49,662 bases of DNA, from contig CAKOPW010000010.1 of assembly GCA_934101115.1 (NCBI GenBank), positions 1 to 49,662 of the forward strand. The letters are read 5' to 3'. Made by a program: the position numbers and the translations under genes. This document shows, piece after piece, positions 16,482-23,648 of this stretch. Positions within the stretch are counted from its first letter, which is position 1. The number at the start of each line of letters is the position of its first letter. Under the pieces are notes generated by a model. The model ran no database searches and had not been told where the DNA came from. It was given only the letters and a program-made list of their open reading frames with translations. This stretch comes from an uncultured Bacilli bacterium. GTDB lineage: Bacteria; Bacillota_I; Bacilli_A; RF39; UBA660.

Positions 16482-18512
16482 ATGAAAAAAGTAAAACGAG
16501 TATTAATAATAATCGGAATAGTTGCAGTCGTAGTAGGATTTGCATTTTTCGGATTATACAAATTAATAGTTGATGAAAATGCTTTATCTATCAAAGAAAA
16601 AAAATGGATAGATGAAAATAGTAGCAATGTAATATCATTATCAATTCCTAATGATGTACCAGTATTTGGAAATACTGGAGCCGGTGTGTTTTTTGATTTT
16701 TCCGATTATTTAGCTAACGATTTAGGCATAAAGATTAACAACAATACAGTTTCATATCTAACTTCAACTACAGGTTATGGATTTACTATAAGTGACAAGT
16801 TTGATAAAAATGAGCTTTTAATGTTTAAAGATCATTTTGTTCTTATAAGCAAAAACAGTGGAGTAGTTGACGCAGGTGATGTTGTAAGTTTAAACTTAGG
16901 CGTATTAAACAACAATAAAAGTCAAATAGCTAATTATTATGGAATCAATGAAACAACATTAAAAAGCTATGATGCAATTTCTAAAATAATTGAAGATTTA
17001 GGAAATGGTAACTTAAAATATGCATTAGTTCCATTAAACGAATATAAAGATCAAATAATAGAAAACAACATTAATATTTTATACCATGTAAGTGATTTAA
17101 ATAAATATTATTATTTCCGTTTAGGTGATAATGAAATGATAAATTCCATATTTAAAAAAGAGTTCTTATCATGGAAAGAAAAAAAATATTCAAAATCTTA
17201 TGGTAAACATAACTATCAATTATTTATTGATAAATTAGGTATATCAGAAGTTGATGAAGAAAATTTCTCAAATAAGACTTATAAATATGGATTTGCCGAA
17301 TACCGTCCATATGAAGTTTTAACAAGTGGTTCATACGGAGGAATAACTTCAGAAATCTTAAATGATTTCTCTAAATTTGCAAATGTTGATTTTACTTATC
17401 GTAAATACAAAACACCTAATTCTTTAGCCGAAGCTGCTATAAAAGGTGATATTGATTTATACTATAACTACTATAATTTAATAACTAATTATATTGATAC
17501 TGGTGCTGTAAAGAAAATAAAATATTACGTTATTGCACATAACAACATTGATTTATCACTTACAAATATAAGTGGACTATCAAACCAAACTGTTTATGTT
17601 CTTGAAAATTCATATCTTTCAGATATTTTAAAGAACAACAAAGATATAAACGTTATTACGTATAAAAACAATAATGAATTAACTAAGATAATTAAGAAAA
17701 AAGCGATAATATTAGTTGATGAATCTGAATATAACTATTACATCACAAATAAAACTAATGAATATACTGTAAGACTTGCTGGAACTTTAGAGGAAAATAA
17801 CTACACATTTAGATATAAAAATGCCAGCGATACTTTCTATTTATTATTTAATGCTTACACTAAGACATTAGATCCAAGTGACATAGTTAGAAAAGGTATT
17901 TCTTCATACAATTATGTAGCGAAAAAAGGCTTAATCGTTGGAACAATCGCCAAATATTCTATTATTGTTATTATTATAGCTTCATATATATTTGTATTAA
18001 GAAAGAAAAAAGAAAAAGCTATAAAGATAAATACAAAAGTAAAAAAGGAAGATCGAATTAAATATATTGATTTACTTACTTCTTTAAAAAATAGAAATTA
18101 CTATAATGAAAAAGTTAATTTATGGAATAAAAATACGATTTATCCACAAGCATGTATAGTTCTAGATATTAATGAACTAAAGGCTTTAAATGATACTCTT
18201 GGACATGAAGAAGGGGATAAACTAATTCAAAGAGTTGCTAACGCTTTAATAAAAACTCAAATTGATAATTCAGAAATAATGCGTACAGATGGTAATGAAT
18301 TTTTTGTATATTTAGTTGGATACCCTGAAAAACAAGTGCTTTCTTATATTAAAAAATTAATAAAAGAATTCAAAAAGTTAGATTATGAACCAGGAGTTGC
18401 AATGGGATTTTCTATGATTGAAGATGACTCAAAATTAGTAGAAGATGCATTTAATGAAGCTAGTATAAAGATGCGTGATAACAAAGAGGAATCTTATGAA
18501 AAGAAGAATTAG
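16482..18512 (+). CDS. Substrate-binding-domain protein with degenerate GGDEF domain
   Basis: Residues 7-27 are a transmembrane helix; the outside part (about 35-475) looks like two tandem extracellular solute-binding (SBP_bac_3-like) domains (FGNTGAGVFFDFSDYLANDL; later YGFAEYRPYEVL and GGITSEILNDF). A second transmembrane helix (about 486-506) leads to a cytoplasmic GGDEF domain: DLLTSLKNRNYYNEK, then LDINELKALNDTLGHEEGD. The catalytic signature is RTDGNEFF near 600-607 instead of R-x-GG[D/E]EF, so cyclase activity is doubtful; the first metal-binding Asp is kept. It may bind GTP or c-di-GMP as a sensor, or interact with a partner. No I-site RxxD is seen. Overlaps the BrkB gene by 17 nt. 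Confidence 0.78.
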   Translation: MKKVKRVLIIIGIVAVVVGFAFFGLYKLIVDENALSIKEKKWIDENSSNVISLSIPNDVPVFGNTGAGVFFDFSDYLANDLGIKINNNTVSYLTSTTGYGFTISDKFDKNELLMFKDHFVLISKNSGVVDAGDVVSLNLGVLNNNKSQIANYYGINETTLKSYDAISKIIEDLGNGNLKYALVPLNEYKDQIIENNINILYHVSDLNKYYYFRLGDNEMINSIFKKEFLSWKEKKYSKSYGKHNYQLFIDKLGISEVDEENFSNKTYKYGFAEYRPYEVLTSGSYGGITSEILNDFSKFANVDFTYRKYKTPNSLAEAAIKGDIDLYYNYYNLITNYIDTGAVKKIKYYVIAHNNIDLSLTNISGLSNQTVYVLENSYLSDILKNNKDINVITYKNNNELTKIIKKKAIILVDESEYNYYITNKTNEYTVRLAGTLEENNYTFRYKNASDTFYLLFNAYTKTLDPSDIVRKGISSYNYVAKKGLIVGTIAKYSIIVIIIASYIFVLRKKKEKAIKINTKVKKEDRIKYIDLLTSLKNRNYYNEKVNLWNKNTIYPQACIVLDINELKALNDTLGHEEGDKLIQRVANALIKTQIDNSEIMRTDGNEFFVYLVGYPEKQVLSYIKKLIKEFKKLDYEPGVAMGFSMIEDDSKLVEDAFNEASIKMRDNKEESYEKKN

Positions 18513-19407
18513 TAAATTTAATAAGAAAGCAACAGAACAATTTAAAAATTTAAAAAATTACATATTAAAAATAATTGAGATAATAAAGAAACCTGAAATG
18601 GGAATACTACCAGGACAACTTGCTTTCTTTATTATCTTATCCCTTGTTCCTATCATAACTTTATGTGGTTTTGGAGCAGGTTTATTCAATATTAATATGG
18701 ACACAATTATTGATATTCTTGATAATATTATTCCAACTGGAGCAGAATTCTTAAAGCCATATTTAACTGGTAATACAATTGATTTAAAACTTGCATTGAT
18801 ATTCTTATGGATGTTTTATTTAGCAAGTAATGGATGCAATACGGTTATCCTAATAAGCAATCAAATTTATGGTATTAATCAATCAAATTGGATAAGAAGA
18901 AGAATCAAAGCTATATTTATGACTTTTGGAATAGTAGTTATCATAATCTTCTTACTTGTATTTCCAGTATTTGGTAAGAAAATACTAGAGTTATTTGAAT
19001 TTACTAATATTAGTTCCACGATAAAAGAAATATTTAACATATTAAAAGGCCCACTAACATGGCTTGTAATGTTTGTATTCTTAAGAGGAATATACGAGAT
19101 CGCTCCCGATAGAGTCAGAAGAAATTCCCACATCAACACAGGAGCTATATTTACAACCATTGGTTGGATAATTCTAACATGGTTCTATAGCCAAATATCA
19201 ACCAATATGACAACATACAATATCTTCTATGGAGCTTTATCAAATATCGCAATACTAATGTTATGGCTATATTTTATGTCATTCGTGTTTGTTATTGGTC
19301 TTTCACTAAATTATGGTGAAGAGATGGAACAAGAAAAAGTTTTAAATGAAAATCGTCCTTTAAAAGTGGTAAAAGAACGTAGTCAAAATAAAGATACTGA
19401 AGAATAA
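18496..19407 (+). CDS. YihY/BrkB family membrane protein
   Basis: About six transmembrane helices with the family pattern: LPGQLAFFIILSLVPIITL (about 36-54), then FLWMFYLASNGCNTVILISNQIYG and YNIFYGALSNIAILMLWLYFM near the C-terminus. 303 residues is usual. The biochemical role of the family is unsettled (older names ribonuclease BN and virulence factor BrkB are not reliable). The ATG at 18496 is chosen over an in-frame GTG at 18475 because AAGAGGA (18483-18489) lies at the right distance. It overlaps the end of the GGDEF protein and closes the operon with a terminator. Confidence 0.9.
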   Translation: MKRRISKFNKKATEQFKNLKNYILKIIEIIKKPEMGILPGQLAFFIILSLVPIITLCGFGAGLFNINMDTIIDILDNIIPTGAEFLKPYLTGNTIDLKLALIFLWMFYLASNGCNTVILISNQIYGINQSNWIRRRIKAIFMTFGIVVIIIFLLVFPVFGKKILELFEFTNISSTIKEIFNILKGPLTWLVMFVFLRGIYEIAPDRVRRNSHINTGAIFTTIGWIILTWFYSQISTNMTTYNIFYGALSNIAILMLWLYFMSFVFVIGLSLNYGEEMEQEKVLNENRPLKVVKERSQNKDTEE

Positions 19408-19424
19408 AAACTTCAGTATTTTTT
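19394..19424 (+). terminator. Terminator after the BrkB gene
   Basis: Stem ATACTGAAG (19394-19402) / CTTCAGTAT (19411-19419), 8-nt loop, T6. The 5' arm lies within the last codons. Confidence 0.85.
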
Positions 19425-19477
19425 ATTCAAAAATAGGCATATTTATTGTATAATATATCTTACTGGAGGTTATGGTT

Positions 19478-20227
19478 ATGGAAAAGCTAAGCGTTAAAAG
19501 TATGTCTATCGATATTGATTTAACCTTACCAGTTATATCCGTTCTTGGTCCAACGAATTCTGGTAAAACATATTTTTTAAAAAAACTAATAAACGTAATT
19601 CCTAATCATGACGTATATCTTGATGATATTTTAATAAGTGAGTATGATATAACTTATTTAAAAAATAATATTGTAGTTGTTTTAGATGATGATACTTTCA
19701 AATGTGAATATGTGGCTGAAGAACTTCATTATTACTTATCTAAACTGGGTTATAGAATAGATGAGATTACGAATAAGATAAATGAACTTGCAAAATTCTT
19801 CAAAATAAGCAATTTATTAAGCGAAAGAATTGATCTTTTAACAATTGAAAAACGTATACTTATAAAAATTCTTGCACTTCTAATTATAAAGCCTCAAATA
19901 TTTGGAATTGATAATCTACTAAGTTATTTAAATGAGACTGACAAAAAAAACTTAATTACTTTCTGTGCTTCTAATAAGATAACGTTAATAAATTGTACAA
20001 ATAATGGAGAAGATTTGCTTATAAGCGATAAAGTATTATTGCTTAATGATATGAAAGCTATTTTTTATGGCGATAAAAAAGAACTATTAAATGGTAATAC
20101 AATTCTACCTTATATCGGTATAAGTCTTCCATTTACAGCCGAGATGTCTCAAAATTTAGTTCTTTATGGTATTCTTAATAAAGTATATCTTGATGAAAAA
20201 AAGTTGGTGGATAAAATATGGAAGTAG
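19478..20227 (+). CDS. Degenerate ECF-transporter ATPase (EcfA1 relic)
   Basis: ABC-ATPase fold with an intact Walker A, GPTNSGKT (24-31), but the other catalytic places have changed: no Q-loop glutamine (VVVLDDDTF, 67-74), DLLTIEKR in place of LSGGQ (119-126), Walker B IFGIDNL with Asn instead of the catalytic Glu (141-147) and CTNN where the switch His should be (173-176). The C-terminus still has the EcfA hallmark, GISLPFTAEMSQNL (214-227; family pattern G-L-x-V-P-F-x-x-E-L). It lies where ecfA1 does in the Firmicute cluster ecfA1-ecfA2-ecfT-truA-rplM-rpsI. Probably binds but does not hydrolyse ATP. ATG 19478 fits GGAGG (19465-19469) better than ATG 19472. Overlaps the next gene by 10 nt. 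Confidence 0.75.
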   Translation: MEKLSVKSMSIDIDLTLPVISVLGPTNSGKTYFLKKLINVIPNHDVYLDDILISEYDITYLKNNIVVVLDDDTFKCEYVAEELHYYLSKLGYRIDEITNKINELAKFFKISNLLSERIDLLTIEKRILIKILALLIIKPQIFGIDNLLSYLNETDKKNLITFCASNKITLINCTNNGEDLLISDKVLLLNDMKAIFYGDKKELLNGNTILPYIGISLPFTAEMSQNLVLYGILNKVYLDEKKLVDKIWK

Positions 20228-20847
20228 TAGTAAGTTTGAATAAACCATCTCGTTTTAAATATCAAACAGTTGGAGTAATTGGAGATATCAACGATTTGTT
20301 AAATGAAGGTTTTGATATAGAAGGTCTTATGTATGACGATAATTGGACCGTAAAAAGATTTTTAAATGGTTTTCACTTTAAAATAAATGAACGAATTGTA
20401 ACTCTTTTTAATATGTTAGAACTAGATTTAGATTTATTAAATAAAAAAATAAAAAATATATCTAAAACTGATTTTAAGTTTGTTTTACTAACTTTTGCTA
20501 TACTTAAAAACTATAAAACGATAATCTTTGACCATATGGATTTAAATATGAGTCATAAGGACAGAAAAAAACTTCTTAGTTTTATAAGAAAAATAAAAAA
20601 TGATGAATTAACTTTTATCTTTTTATCAACAAATATGGAATTTCTTTATAAAGCAAGTGATCATTTGATTATTTTTGATGAAGGAAAGATTGTTTATGAT
20701 GATTTAATAGATGATGCATATAATGAATCTATTATTGATTCAAAAATCATTAAGTTTATTAATCTAGCAAATAAAAAAGGAGCAAATTTAATTTATACAT
20801 TTGATAGAAAAGAACTTTTAAAGGATATCTATAGGAGTGTGATGTAA
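20218..20847 (+). CDS. Truncated, degenerate ABC ATPase (EcfA2 relic)
   Basis: Only the second half of an ABC ATPase can be followed: YKTIIFDHMDLNMSHKDRKK (99-118) aligns with Walker B plus D-loop but has His for the catalytic Glu; FIFLSTNMEFLYKASDHLII (133-152) matches the strand that should carry the switch His; FDEGKIVYDDLI follows the family pattern. Walker A is gone: the N-terminus (TVGVIGDINDLL, 17-28) has lost GxGKS/T, and there is no LSGGQ. At 209 residues it is about 75 shorter than EcfA2. It lies in the ecfA2 slot, overlaps its partner by 10 nt and truA by 1 nt; ecfT is missing. The open frame suggests a kept, non-ATPase function. Confidence 0.7.
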   Translation: MEVVVSLNKPSRFKYQTVGVIGDINDLLNEGFDIEGLMYDDNWTVKRFLNGFHFKINERIVTLFNMLELDLDLLNKKIKNISKTDFKFVLLTFAILKNYKTIIFDHMDLNMSHKDRKKLLSFIRKIKNDELTFIFLSTNMEFLYKASDHLIIFDEGKIVYDDLIDDAYNESIIDSKIIKFINLANKKGANLIYTFDRKELLKDIYRSVM

Positions 20848-21569
20848 TGCGTTACTTAGCAAGTGTGAGCTATGATGGTTCAAAATTTTATGGTTTTCAA
20901 CGACTAAAAAATAAAAAGTCGGTTCAAGGTGAACTTGAAAAAGTTTTAACTCATATAAATAAAACAATAGTTTTAGTAAAAGGAGCTGGAAGAACTGATC
21001 GTGGTGTTCATGCAATTGATCAAAAAATACACTTTGATTTAAATATCAAAATTGATATACCACATTTACTTCTAGCAATTAACAGTAGATTAGATCCAGC
21101 TGTACGAGTTAATTACATTGAAGAAGTGTCAAGTGACTTTCATGCTAGATTTGATTGTATTCAAAAAAAATATCAATATATCATAAATATGGGTGAATAT
21201 GATTTATTTATAGACGATTATGTTTATAATTATAATAAAAAATTAAATATCAAGAATATGAAAAAAGCAAGTAAATACCTACTTGGAGCACATTCGTTTA
21301 AAGTATTTACTTCTGGAGAAAGAGAAAACTATAACTCTATAATATCCAAAGTTGATTTCAAAAAATGCGGTAATATGTTATATATTACATTCACAGGAGT
21401 AAGTTTTTATCGATATATGGTTAGAAACTTAGTAGGAGCATTGCTTTTAGCTGGAGAAGGACACATGCCAACAACAGGTATAGAAGAGATGCTAAGTCAA
21501 TCAAAAAATATCTATAATTACATGACAGTTCCTGCAAATGGTCTTTATTTAATGGAAGTTAAATATTAA
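20847..21569 (+). CDS. truA: tRNA pseudouridine(38-40) synthase
   Basis: Modifies U38-40 in the anticodon stem-loop. The catalytic Asp is D51 in GAGRTDRGVHA; other motifs are YDGSKFYGFQR (9-19), FHARFDCIQKKYQY and VSFYRYMVRNLVGALL. The length of 240 residues is usual. The start codon shares an A with the preceding stop (TAATG), so it is coupled to the EcfA2-like gene. rplM-rpsI follow after a strong promoter, as in Bacillus. Confidence 0.96.
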   Translation: MRYLASVSYDGSKFYGFQRLKNKKSVQGELEKVLTHINKTIVLVKGAGRTDRGVHAIDQKIHFDLNIKIDIPHLLLAINSRLDPAVRVNYIEEVSSDFHARFDCIQKKYQYIINMGEYDLFIDDYVYNYNKKLNIKNMKKASKYLLGAHSFKVFTSGERENYNSIISKVDFKKCGNMLYITFTGVSFYRYMVRNLVGALLLAGEGHMPTTGIEEMLSQSKNIYNYMTVPANGLYLMEVKY

Positions 21570-21627
21570 TAAAATATATATTTATTCATATAAATTTAGT
21601 ATATTAACAAAAAGGCAAAAAAAATGT

Positions 21628-21656
21628 TTGACATTTACAAGGACATAGCATATAAT
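21628..21656 (+). promoter_or_regulatory. rplM-rpsI promoter
   Basis: Full consensus TTGACA (21628-21633), 17 nt, TATAAT (21651-21656), the best match to a sigma-A promoter in the window. Confidence 0.85.
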
Positions 21657-21663
21657 TTTAACT

Positions 21664-21742
21664 GGTACATTTTTTAAATTCAGATATTGGATTCGATGTG
21701 GGAAGTTGATGAAGATAGGAATTTTTGAAAGGGAAAAATATT
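21664..21742 (+). promoter_or_regulatory. rplM 5' leader (candidate L13 leader)
   Basis: About 80 nt of untranslated RNA follow the predicted +1, with a possible closing stem AAATTC (21676-21681) / GAATTT (21719-21724). Firmicute rplM genes often carry the autoregulatory L13 leader; position fits, but I cannot confirm the fold by eye. Confidence 0.35.
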
Positions 21743-22174
21743 ATGAAAAACACATTTATGCAAAAGAAAGAAACAGTAGAACGTAAATGGTATGTGTTAG
21801 ATGCTACTGATTTACCTTTAGGTAGAGTTGCTACTAAAGCTGCTCATATGCTAAGAGGAAAACATAAAGTAACATTTACACCTCATATCGATTGTGGAGA
21901 CTACATCATTATAACTAATGCTAGTAAAGTTAAATTAACTGGTAATAAGTTAAATGATAAAATGTATTATAATCACTCAGGATATACTGGTGGATTAAGA
22001 GAAAGAAATGCAGCTGAGATGATTGAAAAATATCCAGTTGAAATGGTAGAAAGAGCTGTTAAAGGAATGCTTCCTCATAACCGTTTAGGAAGACAAATGG
22101 CTAAGAAGTTATTTGTTTATGCAGGTGATGCTCATGAACAACAAGCTCAAAAACCAGAAAGCATAAGTTTATAG
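21743..22174 (+). CDS. rplM: 50S ribosomal protein L13
   Basis: Structural protein of the large subunit. Begins MKNTFMQKKE...KWYVLDATDLPLGRVATKAA and has GDYIIITNASKVKLTGNK and the signature AVKGMLPHNRLGRQMAKKL. 143 residues is usual. The ATG at 21743 follows AAGGG by about 9 nt; an in-frame TTG at 21725 lies within the leader and is not used. Co-transcribed with rpsI. Confidence 0.97.
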   Translation: MKNTFMQKKETVERKWYVLDATDLPLGRVATKAAHMLRGKHKVTFTPHIDCGDYIIITNASKVKLTGNKLNDKMYYNHSGYTGGLRERNAAEMIEKYPVEMVERAVKGMLPHNRLGRQMAKKLFVYAGDAHEQQAQKPESISL

Positions 22175-22187
22175 GAGGTAAGGAATA

Positions 22188-22601
22188 ATGAGTAAAGTTA
22201 TAACAGCTACAGGAAGAAGAAAATCAAGCGTAGCACAAGTTAAAATGGTTCCAGGAACTGGTAAAATTATCGTTAATGGAAAAGATGTAAATGAATACTT
22301 ACCTTTTGAAGTTTTAGTTATGGACTTACGTCAACCATTAGTTTTAACAAACAATGAATCAACTTTTGATATCACTGTTAATGTTAAAGGTGGCGGATTC
22401 TCTGGACAAACTGGAGCAATAAGACTTGCTATTACTAAAGCATTACTTGAATATGATAAGGATACTGATCCATCAAGTGAAACTGCTTATAGAAGAATCT
22501 TAAAAACTGAAGGATTCATTACTAGAGATCCAAGAGTTAAAGAACGTAAAAAATATGGTCTTAAAAAAGCTCGTAGAGCACCACAATTCTCTAAACGTTA
22601 G
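22188..22601 (+). CDS. rpsI: 30S ribosomal protein S9
   Basis: Small-subunit protein whose basic tail reaches the P-site tRNA. TATGRRKSSVAQVKMVPGTG at the N-terminus, GGGFSGQTGAIRLAITKAL in the centre, and the conserved end KKYGLKKARRAPQFSKR. 137 residues, a few longer than usual. Very strong RBS TAGGAGGTAAGG. Followed by a terminator. Confidence 0.97.
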   Translation: MSKVITATGRRKSSVAQVKMVPGTGKIIVNGKDVNEYLPFEVLVMDLRQPLVLTNNESTFDITVNVKGGGFSGQTGAIRLAITKALLEYDKDTDPSSETAYRRILKTEGFITRDPRVKERKKYGLKKARRAPQFSKR

Positions 22602-22617
22602 AATAAAATTTCTTTTG

Positions 22618-22649
22618 AACCCTATAAACTTTGTGTTTATAGGGTTTTT
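22618..22649 (+). terminator. Terminator after rpsI
   Basis: Perfect 12-bp stem AACCCTATAAAC (22618-22629) / GTTTATAGGGTT (22635-22646), 5-nt loop, T5. Confidence 0.88.
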
Positions 22650-22728
22650 GCGTTTTAATATTAGTTATAATAATTTTAGTAAATAAAATATAGTTTTGAG
22701 TTAACAAATTAAAGAAAGTGGGATGCAA

Positions 22729-23436
22729 ATGAAAATATTTGTTTATCTAGATGAAAGTGGTTCGATTCACAAAAATAGTAGTACTAAATATTTTGCTGTT
22801 GGGGGATATTTTGCCTTCCTGCAAGACAAAAACAAGATTTCATCTTTATACAAAAGGGTTAACAAAGATATTAAAATCAGAAGAAATATACCTTTTGATA
22901 AAGAAATAAAATCTTATAACATGAAAGATGAAGAAAAAATAGAAATTTTCAACAAAATTCAAGATATTAATACATTTTATGGATGTGTTAAAATTTTTGA
23001 AAAAGATTCTATGAGGAAAGAAATAGTTGAATCTAATATATTTTTTAATTATGCAGTCAAATTATTGTTTAAAGATTGTATTTTACCACTTCTTAATTTA
23101 AGCCAAATAAACACGAATGTTGAATTTATAGTTAGTATTGACAATAGAAATATAAGAGTTGGTGATTTAAATAATCTCGAAACATATTTAAAGACAGAAT
23201 TTTGCTTACAAAATTTTGATTTTAAGATCACTTATTATGACTCATCAACTAATTTTGGTATTCAACTAGCCGATTTAATAGTTAACACTTTTTATAATGT
23301 ATATAAAGACAGAAAAATTGTAGAAAAAATTTTACCAGCTTTAAAAGGCAAAAATTTTAGAATAAGTTTATTTCCAGGATATAAAATAAAGGGTAGAACT
23401 CAAAAAATTGCATATAATGATAATGAGGATGTTTGA
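22729..23436 (+). CDS. DUF3800 domain protein
   Basis: The N-terminal FVYLDESGSI (3-12) and the C-terminal FGIQLADLIVN motif define the DUF3800 family, an RNase H-like fold of unknown role that often travels in variable or defence-associated regions. 235 residues. The ATG at 22729 is used since AAGTGGG (22716-22722) abuts the alternative ATG at 22723. Alone between rpsI and a structured RNA/terminator. TGA stop. Accessory gene by context; its function is not known. Confidence 0.8.
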   Translation: MKIFVYLDESGSIHKNSSTKYFAVGGYFAFLQDKNKISSLYKRVNKDIKIRRNIPFDKEIKSYNMKDEEKIEIFNKIQDINTFYGCVKIFEKDSMRKEIVESNIFFNYAVKLLFKDCILPLLNLSQINTNVEFIVSIDNRNIRVGDLNNLETYLKTEFCLQNFDFKITYYDSSTNFGIQLADLIVNTFYNVYKDRKIVEKILPALKGKNFRISLFPGYKIKGRTQKIAYNDNEDV

Positions 23437-23471
23437 CATATTATAAAATATATGTTAATATTTCCTTACAA

Positions 23472-23536
23472 GACCTGAGGTAGGTAGCTAAAAGCTAAAC
23501 GTATGTTAAGTACGTTGCCCCTCAGGCATTTTTTTT
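23472..23536 (+). ncRNA. Compact three-way-junction RNA with terminator T-run
   Basis: Outer stem CCTGAGG (23474-23480) plus GG (23483-23484, after a TA bulge) pairs with the contiguous CCCCTCAGG at 23518-23526. Within it stand two hairpins: TAGCT/AGCTA (23485-23489 / 23493-23497, 3-nt loop) and AACGTA/TACGTT (23498-23503 / 23511-23516, loop TGTTAAG). Hardly a base at the junction is unpaired, and T8 follows at 23529-23536. It could be an elaborate terminator of the DUF3800 gene, a small RNA, or an unrecognised riboswitch-like element for the gene at 23649. It is clearly richer in G+C than its flanks. Confidence 0.55.
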
Positions 23537-23626
23537 ATATTCAAAATCTTTTATTTTGGTATGATGAACTAACTTTGAAGTTTTGCCAAAATCCTGCTTT
23601 TTCTTGCATAAAATATGTATTTATCA

Positions 23627-23644
23627 TAAAATAAATTTGGGTGA
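23627..23644 (+). promoter_or_regulatory. -10 and RBS of the DUF6020-like gene
   Basis: TAAAAT (23627-23632), 7 nt, GGTGA (23640-23644), 4 nt, ATG 23649. Same layout as at eight other genes, though without the TG extension. Confidence 0.4.
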
Positions 23645-23648
23645 TGAG

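Noticed and set aside
23472..23536. Purine or other known riboswitch
   Set aside because: Loops and junction do not match the conserved bases of the classes that I know; kept only as an unclassified structured RNA.
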